From Pandoraea iniqua (lineage in GTDB: Bacteria > Pseudomonadota > Gammaproteobacteria > Burkholderiales > Burkholderiaceae), in NCBI RefSeq assembly GCF_902459685.1, contig NZ_CABPSF010000004.1:62001-126000 (forward strand): 64,000 bases of DNA. The letters are read 5' to 3'. Below are positions 19,579 to 30,761 of this stretch, piece by piece; within the stretch, counting starts at the first letter, position 1, and each line of letters starts with the position of its first letter. The notes under the pieces were generated by a model. That model saw nothing but the letters and a program-made list of their open reading frames with translations. It was not told the origin of the DNA and did no database searches. The position numbers and the translations under genes are program-made.

Positions 19579-20229
19579 ATGTCCACACCCAAATCGCCCG
19601 CCCCGCTCAATGCCCCGTCCACCATGCGAAAGCGGCCGATGCAGGCGCGCGCGCAACACACGGTGGAGACCATTTTCGAGGCCACTGCTCAGGTTCTTGA
19701 TGAAGAAGGCGAGGGGGCGCTGACGACCAATCGCATTGCTAAGAAGGCCGGTTTTTCGATCGGCACGCTGTATCAGTACTTCCCGACCAAGGAGGCGATC
19801 CTGCTCGCGATGATTGCCCGCGAACGCCGTCGGGTGATGGATGAACTCAACGAGCGGCTCGCGCGTGCAGCAGAAGAGGGCGCCGACCCGGAGCGTGTGA
19901 TTCGTGAGCGGCTGCGCGTGCTGATCGAAGCGTTCGGCTCGGGCGGCCGCGTGAAACGCTCACTCATCAAGATGGCGTGGCAACTCGATCATCACGAAAA
20001 CATCATGCAGGCCCTGCGCGAAGCCTCGGAACACATCGCCATCGCGATGGCCCGCCGCGATGCCCCGGGTATGCGCCCGCCTACCGCCGCGACGGTGTTC
20101 GTGCTCACCCGCGCCGTCATGGGCACGCTGCGCTCGGCAGCGCTCGAAGACTCGCCATTGCTTGGCACTCCGGAATTCGAGGACGAGCTTTACCGGTTAT
20201 GCTGGGGCGTGTTGCGCGCAGACGTTTGA
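19579..20229 (+). CDS. TetR-family transcriptional regulator
   Basis: A 216-residue repressor with a classical N-terminal helix-turn-helix, ALTTNRIAKKAGFSIGTLYQ followed by YFPTKEAILLAMIARERRRV (about residues 50-85). The C-terminal ligand domain is all-helical and ends in a region like the TetR_C families. The ATG at 19579 is chosen because upstream in-frame codons (from 19489) give unconserved sequence; the ATG at 19624 is an alternative. It is divergent from the metal-dependent hydrolase gene, the most likely target. The ligand is not predictable; regulators of this layout often respond to lipophilic compounds. Confidence 0.92.
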   Translation: MSTPKSPAPLNAPSTMRKRPMQARAQHTVETIFEATAQVLDEEGEGALTTNRIAKKAGFSIGTLYQYFPTKEAILLAMIARERRRVMDELNERLARAAEEGADPERVIRERLRVLIEAFGSGGRVKRSLIKMAWQLDHHENIMQALREASEHIAIAMARRDAPGMRPPTAATVFVLTRAVMGTLRSAALEDSPLLGTPEFEDELYRLCWGVLRADV

Positions 20230-20321
20230 TTGTCGGTTTAGTGTCGTTTGAAAGTATTCTGACGGTCGTTTAGGTATGGCTTGAGTGGCTTCTCTCCCGT
20301 CGCACTGAGGAAACGCGTTCC

Positions 20322-21929
20322 ATGGGCGAAATCGTCAAGGCGGTAAGCATTCTGGCCGGCGGCGTCGGCATCTTTCTTATCGGCATGTCGATGATGTCCG
20401 ACGGCCTAAAACTCGCCGCCGGGCCCGCCCTCGAACGCATCCTCGCCGGGGCCACACGCACGCGCTGGCAAGCCTTCGCCTCCGGTGTGCTGGTCACCGC
20501 CATCACGCAGTCGTCGTCGGTCGTGACGATTGCCACCATCGGCTTCGTCAACGCCGGCCTGCTCAAACTCGGCGGCGCACTCTGGCTGATGTTCGGCTCG
20601 AACCTCGGCTCGACGATGATGGGCTGGATCGTCGCCGTCATCGGCCTGAAATTCAATATCGATGCGTTCGCCCTGCCGATGATCGCAGTAGGCGTTGCTT
20701 TGCGTCTCACCGGCTCGGGCTCGCGACGCGGGGCCATCGGTAATGCGCTCGCCGGCTTCGGTCTGCTCTTCTTCGGTATCTCCCTGCTGCAATCGGCCTT
20801 TATCGATATGGCCGGCGCGATTCGCATGCCCGACGGCAACGGGCCGCTCGACGTCCTGCTACAAGTGGTCGTGGGCTTCGTGCTGACCTGCATCGTGCAG
20901 TCGTCGGCCGCCGCCATGGCCATTACGCTGACCGCCGCGCAAAACGGCATGCTCGGTGCGCAAGGCGCTGCCGCCGTGGTGATCGGCGCGAATGTCGGCA
21001 CGACGCTGACGGCCGTCATCGCGGGCATCGGGGCCACCCCCAACGCGCGCCGGGCTGCCATGGCGCACGTGGCGTTCAACGTGGTGGCTGCGGTTGTGGC
21101 TTTGCTCCTTCTGCCGTGGATGATCGGCGCGATCACAGCCGCCATGAAATGGCTGGGCTACGCGGACGACCCCGCCATCAAACTCGCCATCTTCCACACG
21201 ACATTCAATGTGCTCGGCGTGCTGCTGATGATTCCGCTGGCCACGCCGCTGTTGCATTGGCTCCAGCGACGTTTTCGGACACGGGAAGAAGACGAGGGCG
21301 CGCCGCAGTTTCTCGACGACAACGTGCTTCAAGTGCCGCAACTGGCCGTGGAAGCGCTCAAGCACGAAGTGGATCGACTCGGCGACATGTGCCGCCATAT
21401 GGTGCGCGGTGCCCTCCTCGGGACCAGCGCCGGCGCACTCGCGCAAGAGCACGCTTCGGTCACGCGGCTGGGCGGCGCATGCCAGACGTTTGCGGAACGC
21501 ATGAGTCGCGTAGCAATGGGGGCCGCCGCCGCGCAGGCACTGGCCGACACGCTGCGCACACTGCGCTACTACGAGAGCGCGGCGGAGCAGGCCGTCGCCG
21601 CAGCTGCACTGCGTGATCAGACGACCACGGCGACGGGACTCTCCGATGTGTTCAACGCCTTTCAGCGTGAAGCGACGGCGCTGCTCGATCACGTGGAAGG
21701 CGATGCCATGCCCGCCGATGGCGGCCAGTCGCTGACGACGCACGCCGCGGCGATGGAAGCCTCCTATGGTGGACTCAAGGCGAAATTGCTCGCCGACGGC
21801 GCAGCGGGCACCGTGCGTATCGCCGTCATGGAAGAAGCGCTGCGCCGGTACAGCGCCCTGCGGCGCGCGCTGCAACAAACGGTCAAGGCGAGCACGCGTC
21901 TCGCGAGAGGCACGGACCCGATCGACTGA
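20322..21929 (+). CDS. Na/Pi cotransporter family protein with PhoU-like domain
   Basis: A 535-residue inner-membrane protein. It has two copies of the Na/Pi-cotransporter repeat, each with the characteristic QSS motif: AITQSSSVVTIATIGFVNAG (about residue 65) and CIVQSSAAAMAITLTAAQNG (about residue 190). After the last helix (about residue 325) comes a cytoplasmic helical domain of about 200 residues resembling PhoU. Members such as E. coli YjbB export or exchange phosphate, driven by sodium. It stands alone after the TetR gene, with a 92-bp gap, and has its own ribosome site. The direction of transport cannot be read from the sequence. Confidence 0.92.
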   Translation: MGEIVKAVSILAGGVGIFLIGMSMMSDGLKLAAGPALERILAGATRTRWQAFASGVLVTAITQSSSVVTIATIGFVNAGLLKLGGALWLMFGSNLGSTMMGWIVAVIGLKFNIDAFALPMIAVGVALRLTGSGSRRGAIGNALAGFGLLFFGISLLQSAFIDMAGAIRMPDGNGPLDVLLQVVVGFVLTCIVQSSAAAMAITLTAAQNGMLGAQGAAAVVIGANVGTTLTAVIAGIGATPNARRAAMAHVAFNVVAAVVALLLLPWMIGAITAAMKWLGYADDPAIKLAIFHTTFNVLGVLLMIPLATPLLHWLQRRFRTREEDEGAPQFLDDNVLQVPQLAVEALKHEVDRLGDMCRHMVRGALLGTSAGALAQEHASVTRLGGACQTFAERMSRVAMGAAAAQALADTLRTLRYYESAAEQAVAAAALRDQTTTATGLSDVFNAFQREATALLDHVEGDAMPADGGQSLTTHAAAMEASYGGLKAKLLADGAAGTVRIAVMEEALRRYSALRRALQQTVKASTRLARGTDPID

Positions 21930-22122
21930 CCGTCGGGGCGAGTGCGCGCGAGGGGGGCGGGCCGCCAGCACATCGCACCGAAAACGATATCTACCAATAT
22001 GGTAGAAAAAATACCAAATTGGTTTGTTGATGATTTATAGTTAACGCGCGCTGCGTTAGCGGAATCGCTCGTCGAATCCTTTGCGTCGTGGCAACTCCCC
22101 CCATCCACCACCAAGGACTGTT

Positions 22123-22365
22123 GTGCTGAATTTCCTCCGGGACGCGATCGCGCTCATCAAGCGGCACAAGGGCGCGTTCGTCGTGCTCAACGTGACGTTC
22201 TTCGGCCTTGTCGGCCTGAGTTTTTTCACCGCATCCGACAAGCCGGAATCGCCGCCTGAACGCGAGCCGCGCGTGCCGGTCCGGGGGTTGGTGCATCGGC
22301 CACTCGTCAAAGCCGGACGGTTTATTTTCTGTCTGCCGCCATCCGTGCACTGCGGCCGCCGCTGA
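22123..22365 (+). pseudogene. Possible truncated membrane-protein gene
   Basis: An 80-codon frame from a GTG at 22123 with an AAGGA site just before it. The first 40 residues look like real membrane-protein sequence: FLRDAIALIKRHKGAFVVLN, then VTFFGLVGLSFFT, one membrane helix after a basic amphipathic start. This layout recalls the N-terminus of SpoIIM-like (stage II sporulation M) membrane proteins, which are around 200 residues long. After residue 40 the sequence becomes Pro/Arg-rich and unconvincing and soon stops. It could be the left-over 5' end of a longer gene, or a short single-span protein. Weak call. Confidence 0.3.
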
Positions 22366-22776
22366 CGATGTCACGTGCCGGGGCGTGCGAGTGCCGTGTT
22401 GTTGCGCTGCGTCACCCCATCTTGCGTTACACGAAACGCCCCGCTAGAATTTGCGAATGATTGATGGCAGACGGTGACGATTCATGTGACTCACATGATG
22501 ATGTGCCGGTGCCACGTAAGCGTTCACGTCAACCAACGCATTCTCCGCGACAGCGGTCGGTCAGTCCGGCTTATCGGTCGAGGGGTGTGCGTTCGTATGT
22601 CGACCGCCGGACAATGCTATCCATTGCGCCGGTCCTCTTCCGCGCTGCGCGTCTCCCTTCCCCTGATTTTCCCGATTCGATTTTCCTGACGACCTCCCGC
22701 GTCGCGGTCATTCGACCGCCGGCCTGCATCGCCATTGCTTTGTCGTGTGCACCGGTCTTACGTGGAGTCTTCTCGC
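22366..22776 (+). promoter_or_regulatory. Intergenic region with candidate sigma-70 promoter
   Basis: No gene is convincing in these 411 bp. A good sigma-70-like promoter is visible: TTGCGT (22422-22427), a 17-base spacer, then TAGAAT (22445-22450), pointing rightward. It would give the following MFS gene a leader of roughly 320 bases. A leader this long could hold post-transcriptional control, but I recognise no riboswitch in it. Confidence 0.4.
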
Positions 22777-23982
22777 ATGTCGTCTTCCGCTGCATCGCCC
22801 GCTCAAGCGGCTGCCGCAGCACCCGCCAACGCCACCGCGTTGCTGGTGCGCTTTTCTCTCAACGTGTTTCTCGCCTGCCTGACCATCGGCATGTCGCTCT
22901 CGGTCGTGCCGCTGTTCGTGCACGACACGCTCGGGTATCAAAACATCGTCGTCGGCTTTGCCGTCGGCATTCAGTCGCTAGCCACGGTGCTCACGCGTAA
23001 ATTCGCCGGGCGCACCGCCGATCAGCGCGGCGCACGTGTCGCGCTCAAGCGCGGCCTGCTGTTCGTCGCGCTGTCGGGCATCGCATTGCTCGCAACCAGC
23101 CAGCTCGTACTGCCCGCCGGGCCGCGTCTCGGTGTGCTCACCGTCGCGCGTCTGCTGCTGGGGGTCGGTGAAAGCCTCGTCATTACGGGCACGCTCACCT
23201 ATGCCATCGGCAGTCTCGGTGCCCCGCAATCGGGCCGCGTGATGTCGTGGACGGGGGCCGCCATCTTCGGGGCGCTCGCCGTCGGTGCGCCGGTCGGGCT
23301 CACGCTCTACGGCAGCACATCGCTGGTCGGCGTGGCCGTCGCCACCTGCTTGCTGCCGTTCATCGGATGGTGTGTGATCGCCCGCATTCCCGCCGTCGCG
23401 CCCGCTCATCACGCGGGCGGTGCGCTGCCGTATTCGCAGGTGCTGCGTATCGTCTTTCTGCCGGGGCTCGCCCTCGCCTTGCAAGGGGTCGGCTTCGCCG
23501 TGGTCGGCGCGTTCGTAGTGTTGTTCTTCGACTCGGCGCGCTGGTCCGGCGCCGCGCTGGCGCTGTCGGCATTTGGACTGGCCTTCGTGTTGATGCGCCT
23601 GATCGGTGGGCGCTGGCCCGAGCGATTCGGCAATCTGCGCGTTGCGCAGATGTCGATGATCGTGGAAGCGCTGGGCCTGTTGCTCGTGTGGCAAGCGCCG
23701 GGCGCCGGCGTAGCCCTCGTGGGTACGGCACTCGCTGGCGCCGGTGCGTCGCTGATCTTTCCGTCGCTCGGTATCGAAGTCGTCAAGCGTGCACCGGCGG
23801 CCAGCCGTGGCACCAGTCTGGGAACGTATGCCGCGTTTCAGGACATCGCCATTCTGCTGACTGGGCCGCTGGCCGGTGCCGTCGCCAACCCGTTCGGCTA
23901 TCGCGCGGTCTTTCTTTGCGGTGCTGTCGCGGCCGTGTTCGGTGCGGTCGTGGTCGTCACATTGCGTGCACGTCGCCGCTGA
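22777..23982 (+). CDS. MFS transporter, YhhS/YfcJ-like (second paralogue)
   Basis: A 401-residue major facilitator with about 12 helices, of the same YhhS/YfcJ-like group as the protein at 10423-11685. Shared marks are the first helix ending in IGMSLSVVPLFVHDTLGYQN, the loop TRKFAGRTADQRGARVALKR, and GVGESLVITGTLTYAIGSLG in the fourth and fifth helices. The ATG at 22777 has a GGAG site about 11 bases upstream; a longer TTG start is not supported. The final 26 bases overlap the end of the convergent phzF-like gene on the other strand. The function is presumably efflux of a small metabolite; the substrate is unknown. Confidence 0.88.
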   Translation: MSSSAASPAQAAAAAPANATALLVRFSLNVFLACLTIGMSLSVVPLFVHDTLGYQNIVVGFAVGIQSLATVLTRKFAGRTADQRGARVALKRGLLFVALSGIALLATSQLVLPAGPRLGVLTVARLLLGVGESLVITGTLTYAIGSLGAPQSGRVMSWTGAAIFGALAVGAPVGLTLYGSTSLVGVAVATCLLPFIGWCVIARIPAVAPAHHAGGALPYSQVLRIVFLPGLALALQGVGFAVVGAFVVLFFDSARWSGAALALSAFGLAFVLMRLIGGRWPERFGNLRVAQMSMIVEALGLLLVWQAPGAGVALVGTALAGAGASLIFPSLGIEVVKRAPAASRGTSLGTYAAFQDIAILLTGPLAGAVANPFGYRAVFLCGAVAAVFGAVVVVTLRARRR

Positions 23983-24862
23983 TCCAGCACCCGGCGGCGG
24001 CTTCGAGCGTGTCGCGTAGCGTCACGGTGATAGCTGACGGATGCCCCATCGCCACGCCCTGACGCACCACGACGCCGCGCTCGCCCGGCCGCAGCCAACC
24101 GAAGCGCCGTGCGCCGTAGAGCAGGGCGGCGGCCGCAATGCCGGTCGCCGCATCTTCCGGATATCCCGACGAACGCGGAAACTGCCGGGCCTGCAAGACC
24201 GGCAGCGATTTGCCGTCGCCGACATCCTCGCGCGCGCACGGATATAACCCGGTAGAGCCGATGGCGTCGCAGGTCGCGAGCATCGTGGCGAAGTCGGGTT
24301 GGAGCGCTTGCAGTTGTGCCACGCTGCGCAGCGGTACGAGGGTCTTCACGCGGCTGGTAGCGGCATTGCAGATGCCTTCGAGCGCGATGTCGTCGGGCGA
24401 GATGCGCAGCGCTGCACAAATGGCGGCGATGGCACTCGCGTCGATGATCGGTTCTGTGCGGCCTGCCGGTTGGCTGACTTCGATATGTTCGCCGTCTGCT
24501 GCCAAGCGGCCTTCGACGATGCCGCTCAGCGTTTCGATCCGCACCGGCTTGCCGTCCCAGCGCCCCTCGCGTCGCAAAACCCATAACGACCCCAGCGTCG
24601 CGTGCCCGCACATTTCCATCTCGTGATTCGGCACGAAGAACCGGAAACGCCAGTCGTTGCCGCTGTTTTCAGGGGCCATGACAAACGCGCTTTCGTGGCC
24701 GTAATGGGCCGCGACACGACGCATGTCGTCGGCGCTCATCGCATCGGCATCGAGCACGATGGGGGCCGGGTTGCCGCCGTTTTCGGCGGCCGGAAAGACA
24801 CTGACCAGTGAGACAGCGGCCGGTGCGGGAAGTGAAAACGGAAGTGGGGTGTGCAACGTCAT
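23957..24862 (-). CDS. PhzF-family isomerase
   Basis: A 301-residue protein of the PhzF/diaminopimelate-epimerase fold. The first half has GGNPAPIVLDADAMS and then AAHYGHESAFVMAPENSGND, where the Glu of HES matches the catalytic Glu of PhzF. GHATLGSLWVL follows. The second half repeats the fold with the cysteine-free signature GYPEDAATGIAAAALLYGAR and ends with a barrel strand. In phenazine producers PhzF isomerises trans-2,3-dihydro-3-hydroxyanthranilate, but most relatives, including ones like this with no phenazine genes nearby, have unknown substrates. The gene is convergent with and overlaps the MFS gene by 26 bp. Confidence 0.9.
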   Translation of the reverse strand: MTLHTPLPFSLPAPAAVSLVSVFPAAENGGNPAPIVLDADAMSADDMRRVAAHYGHESAFVMAPENSGNDWRFRFFVPNHEMEMCGHATLGSLWVLRREGRWDGKPVRIETLSGIVEGRLAADGEHIEVSQPAGRTEPIIDASAIAAICAALRISPDDIALEGICNAATSRVKTLVPLRSVAQLQALQPDFATMLATCDAIGSTGLYPCAREDVGDGKSLPVLQARQFPRSSGYPEDAATGIAAAALLYGARRFGWLRPGERGVVVRQGVAMGHPSAITVTLRDTLEAAAGCWISGDVHAM

Positions 24863-25405
24863 GGGCGTAGGGAATTCGAAGCCATCAGTCTTGAAAGATT
24901 ACGCTTTGCGCGGGGTGTCCGTCAGCCTCTTCGAAAAGGTATTTCCGGACGCGCACGATTCGTCGCGTGGGTGTCAATGCTCGCGTGCCCCGTGTGGCAT
25001 GGCGATGCGCGGCTGACATGATGAATAGCGGCATGTCGTGTCAATTCGCGTGGCACGTCACATTGTTACGGCAAGCGAAACCCAATGCACTTTCAGAAAA
25101 TAACCATTGACTGAATCAATGCTCGAAGTCGGGCGGCGTTTGTTGGTTTACAATCGCGCCGGCCTCCCGAAAACGAAAGGGGATGGCAGGGTGAGAACCG
25201 TGGCGCGCCGGCCTATCCGGCTGGGGCGCAACGTCCGGAGACAAGGCTTCGGACCCCGTGTGGCGTATTCCCGTCACGCGAGAATCGTGCGGTCTGTGAG
25301 AGCAGTCGAGTGGGTAAGGCAGCGTGATCGGTGCGAGTGGTCCGTAGGCAGTGTTGCAGTGGCAGTTCTGGCTGCGAGGGCAGCCAAAAGATCGAAGTGG
25401 AGACC
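24863..25405. other. Intergenic region before the ACS-type MFS gene
   Basis: No gene is convincing in these 543 bp. An inverted repeat, CATTGA-CTGAA-TCAATG (25105-25121), could be an operator. The stretch 25150-25260 is GC-rich, with GCGCCGGCC recurring on both sides of a short segment, so the leader RNA may be folded. I could not match it to a known riboswitch or structured RNA. An AT-rich patch near 25020-25110 is the likely promoter area. Confidence 0.35.
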
Positions 25406-26716
25406 ATGAGTACTATCGCTAGCGGTACCAATACCGGCGCACGCACGCGCGAAATCGAGGCGCAAGCCTACGCGAAAGCCACCTGGCGTTTGTTGCCGTT
25501 CCTGTTCCTGTGTTACGTCGCGGCCTACCTTGACCGCGTGAACGTCGGCTTCGCCAAGCTGCAAATGCTGAACGATCTTCAGTTCAGCGAGACGGTGTAC
25601 GGTCTTGGGGCCGGCATCTTCTTCATCGGCTACTTCTTCTTTGAAGTGCCGAGCAACATCATCATGCACAAGGTCGGCGCGCGTCGCTGGATTGCCCGCA
25701 TCATGATCACGTGGGCCGTGCTCTCAGCCGCCACGCTGCTCGTCAAGACGCCGACGCAGTTCTATCTGGTGCGCTTCTTCCTCGGTGTGGCAGAAGCCGG
25801 GTTCTTCCCGGGCATCGTGCTGTACCTCACGTACTGGTTCCCGGCACAACGCCGCGGCCGCATGAACGCGCTGTTCATGATCGGGATTCCTATCGCCGGC
25901 GTGTTCGGCGGCCCGCTGTCGGGCTGGATTCTCTCCGCGTTCAACGGCGTGGGCGGCTGGGCCGCATGGCAATGGCTGTTCTTTATCGAAGCCATTCCGT
26001 CGGTGATCCTCGGCGTGGTCACGCTGATGTATCTCCCGAACGGCATTCGCTCGGCCTCGTGGCTGTCGGATGAAGAGAAGACGATTCTCGAGAACAACAT
26101 CGCGCAAGACGGTGCCGGCAAGGCGCAGCATTCGATCGCGTCGGTGTTCACCAACGGCCGCGTGTGGCTGATGGCGTTGATCTACTTCTGCTGCATGATG
26201 GGCCTCTACGGCATCGGCTTCTATCTGCCGACGCTGATCAAGGCCAGCGGTGTGAAGAGCGCGCTCGACGTCGGTCTGCTGACCGCGATTCCCTACGCTT
26301 GCGCTGTCGTGAGCATGATCACCGTGGCCCGCAGCTCGGACCGTACGGGCGAGCGCCGCTGGCACTTCGCGGTGGTCTCGTTCGCCGGTGCCATCGGCTT
26401 GTATCTGAGCACGGTGTGGGGCAATAACGTGCCGCTGGCCATGGTCGCGTTGTCGATCGGCACGGCAGGCATGCTGGCCACGATGCCGGTGTTCTGGACG
26501 TACCCGAGCGCACTGCTCGTGGGCGGCTCGGCGGCGGCGGCCATCGGCATGATCAACTCGATCGGCAATCTGGCCGGCTTCGTGAGCCCGTTCATCATCG
26601 GCTGGCTCAAGGACGCGACGCAAAGCACCAACGCGGGCATGTACTGCGTGTCGGCCGCGCTCGCGCTCGGTGCCGTGCTGGCACTCACGCAGTCGAAGGC
26701 ACAGGTCAATCGCTGA
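25406..26716 (+). CDS. MFS transporter, anion:cation symporter (ACS) family
   Basis: A 436-residue major facilitator of the ACS family, whose members import organic anions such as tartrate, phthalate, hexuronates or 4-hydroxyphenylacetate. The N-terminal helix carries LLPFLFLCYVAAYLDRVNVG, with the family-defining D-R-x-N. The loop before helix 4 has GYFFFEVPSNIIMHKVGARR and the next segment RFFLGVAEAGFFPGIVLYLT is typical. Twelve helices are visible and the length is normal. The ATG at 25406 follows a GTGGAG site. A strong terminator closes the transcript. No catabolic enzyme gene is next to it, so the substrate is open. Confidence 0.93.
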   Translation: MSTIASGTNTGARTREIEAQAYAKATWRLLPFLFLCYVAAYLDRVNVGFAKLQMLNDLQFSETVYGLGAGIFFIGYFFFEVPSNIIMHKVGARRWIARIMITWAVLSAATLLVKTPTQFYLVRFFLGVAEAGFFPGIVLYLTYWFPAQRRGRMNALFMIGIPIAGVFGGPLSGWILSAFNGVGGWAAWQWLFFIEAIPSVILGVVTLMYLPNGIRSASWLSDEEKTILENNIAQDGAGKAQHSIASVFTNGRVWLMALIYFCCMMGLYGIGFYLPTLIKASGVKSALDVGLLTAIPYACAVVSMITVARSSDRTGERRWHFAVVSFAGAIGLYLSTVWGNNVPLAMVALSIGTAGMLATMPVFWTYPSALLVGGSAAAAIGMINSIGNLAGFVSPFIIGWLKDATQSTNAGMYCVSAALALGAVLALTQSKAQVNR

Positions 26717-26774
26717 TGCGATTGATGTAAGCGCTCATGTCATCAGTCACCCGGTTTGCGCCGGGTGGCGAGAC

Positions 26775-26815
26775 AAATAAAAAAGCCGGTAATTGGATTG
26801 CCGGCTTTTTTATTT
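26775..26815. terminator. Bidirectional intrinsic terminator
   Basis: AAATAAAAAAGCCGG (26775-26789) pairs with CCGGCTTTTTTATTT (26801-26815) around an eleven-base loop. It lies between the MFS gene (+) and icd (-), with A and T tracts built into the stem so that it can work in both directions. Confidence 0.93.
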
Positions 26816-26908
26816 GCTGCGTGCGATGCGTTGAAGATCGGTGGCAGCAGAGCGGCCCAGAAGGGCCACCCGTGCTGCAACGTCACGCAAGCATCGCTGC
26901 GGTACGAC

Positions 26909-29149
<2,241 letters not shown>

Positions 29150-29293
29150 CGCGAAGTCTCGAATCCAAGAATCAGGAAAAGGTGGGGGAACGCCGCCGAC
29201 TGGAAACAGCCCGGTAGCCATGTGCGAATTTCCCTGATTGTGACACGGGTCGGGGGCAAAACTGAAATGCCTTTTCGTAATGTGAAGGCTTAG

Positions 29294-29307
29294 GTCTTAT
29301 ATAAGAC
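29294..29307. promoter_or_regulatory. Perfect palindrome upstream of icd, candidate operator
   Basis: GTCTTATATAAGAC is a perfect 14-bp palindrome, 145 bp before the icd start codon. Its size and symmetry suit a dimeric regulator of the GntR or FadR kind, and the place suits control of a TCA-cycle gene. The regulator is not identified here. Confidence 0.45.
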
Positions 29308-29573
29308 TTGCCCTATAGGCCCCGTCGGACGGTTCAAACGCCCGCAGCATGCGGCACTCGGCCCTTGCGGTAGCGACGAAGCGGGGGTGTCAAGGCGCAA
29401 GCTGTCGTTCGCTGGCGCATAAGCGGCGAAAAATGCGAACGGATCATCGCGAAAAAGCAATGAAAAACGACGCCGCTGCGGATGAGGCGATTAACTTCGG
29501 TGCTGCTGGGAATGAAATTGCGCGGGGAGGGAGTTGCGCAAGAATTAGTGCAAGAATCAGTATTTCGGAGGTG
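29308..29573. other. Intergenic region between icd and tRNA-Val
   Basis: No convincing gene. The sequence is of mixed composition and, with the palindrome at 29294-29307 and the hairpin at 29574-29619, fills the gap from the icd start to the tRNA. It may contain the icd promoter. Confidence 0.3.
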
Positions 29574-29619
29574 GGCTTTTCCGTCTCGGGGACTGACTCA
29601 CCGCTGAGTCGGAAAAGCC
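29574..29619 (-). terminator. Hairpin downstream of tRNA-Val
   Basis: GGCTTTTCCG (29574-29583) pairs with CGGAAAAGCC (29610-29619), and an inner GACTC/GAGTC pair extends the structure. It sits eight bases beyond the tRNA 3' end on the minus strand, the right place for a terminator or processing signal. There is no long U-tract. Confidence 0.5.
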
Positions 29620-29627
29620 TGAAATAC

Positions 29628-29702
29628 TGGTGGGTGGTACAGGGATTGAACCTGTGACCCCTGCCGTGTGAAGGCAGTGCTCTACCGCTGAGCTAACCAC
29701 CC
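29628..29702 (-). tRNA. tRNA-Val (anticodon CAC)
   Basis: The minus strand reads GGGTGGTTAGCTCAGCGGTA for the acceptor and D arm. The anticodon arm is CTGCC-TTCACAC-GGCAG, so loop positions 34-36 are CAC, reading GUG (Val). Then follow a T arm with GGTTCAATCC and the closing acceptor CCACCCA with encoded CCA (29628-29630). All four stems pair. The body without CCA is 72 bases. It lies beyond dnaQ, where E. coli has tRNA-Asp (aspV). Confidence 0.97.
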
Positions 29703-29957
29703 AAATCATTAACTAAATCAATGACTTAGTGTTGATTGCTGAAGCTTTCGTTTCGCAATCAGGAGCAGAACTTTAACTGTTTTCGTAGAAGTCTGCAACC
29801 TTTCTTTTAATCTTATTTTGCTGCCGTCGTGATGATATCTCTCGATCACTTCACGTCGTTTCTTGCGATGACTCGCAAGCAGCAAAGAAAGCGATTATAG
29901 GGACGTTTTCTGCGCTTGTGAAGGGGTTGCTGCGAAAATTTCGCAGAAATTGCCAAC

Positions 29958-30695
29958 TCACGCTGCGGGTGCCGCTTCGCCTTCGGGCGGTGCCGGTTCC
30001 GTGCGCCACACGCAGGTGCCCTTGATGCCCTTGTCGATCTCGCTCAGCACGCCGTCGTGCATCGTCACTTCTTCCACAGCGGCGAGAATGACCGGCAAGT
30101 CGAACTGGCTCAGCGAGATCTTCTCGCGCTGAGTGCCGTCCTCGTTGTCGCCATCGCCCGCATCGATCACGAGACTCTTCTGGCCGCGGGTCATCGCCAG
30201 ATAGACGTCAGCCAGCAATTCCGCATCGAGCAATGCGCCGTGCAACGTGCGGTGCGCGTTGTTCACACCCAGCCGTTCGCAAAGCGCATCGAGCGAGTTG
30301 CGCTTGCCCGGGAACATCTCGCGCGCGCGCAGCAACGTGTCGATCAGGCCCGCGCAGTTCTCCATGAACGGCGGCCAGCCCATGCGGCCGAACTCCATGT
30401 CGAGGAAGCCCAAATCGAAGGCCGCGTTGTGGATGATGATCTCGGCGCCACGGCAATACTCACGCAGCTCTTCGGCTACGTCGGCGAACTTCGGTTTGTC
30501 GGAGAGAAACTCGGTGGTCAGGCCGTGCACCGCCAGTGCGCCCGGATCGCTGTCGCGCTCGGGGTTGATATAGAAGTGCAGGTTGTTGCCGGTCAGGCGG
30601 CGATTGACCAGTTCCACACAACCGATTTCCAGCAGGCGGTCACCTGTTCTAGGGTTCAGGCCGGTGGTTTCGGTGTCGAGAATCAGTTGTCGCAT
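29958..30695 (-). CDS. dnaQ: DNA polymerase III epsilon subunit (proofreading exonuclease)
   Basis: A 245-residue 3'-5' exonuclease of the DEDDh family, the proofreading subunit of the replicase. Motif Exo I is LILDTETTGLNP (Asp and Glu, about residues 6-8), Exo II is IIHNAAFDLGFLDMEF (about 92-107) and Exo III is THRTLHGALLDAELLADVYL (about 147-167, His and Asp). The C-terminal region past residue 190, ending Pro/Ala-rich, should carry the part that binds the alpha subunit. It is downstream of rnhA (66-bp gap) on the same strand, a neighbourhood conserved in proteobacteria. Confidence 0.96.
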   Translation of the reverse strand: MRQLILDTETTGLNPRTGDRLLEIGCVELVNRRLTGNNLHFYINPERDSDPGALAVHGLTTEFLSDKPKFADVAEELREYCRGAEIIIHNAAFDLGFLDMEFGRMGWPPFMENCAGLIDTLLRAREMFPGKRNSLDALCERLGVNNAHRTLHGALLDAELLADVYLAMTRGQKSLVIDAGDGDNEDGTQREKISLSQFDLPVILAAVEEVTMHDGVLSEIDKGIKGTCVWRTEPAPPEGEAAPAA

Positions 30696-30761
30696 GGTGT
30701 TCGGTGTCTTTCAGAATTGGCTTGCAGGCATCGGGCTAGGCGCAGGTGCGGGGGGCGGTGG

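Noticed and set aside
25150-25260. Folded GC-rich leader before the ACS-type MFS gene as a riboswitch.
   Set aside because: I could not match the conserved core of any riboswitch class I know, and only simple complementarity is visible.
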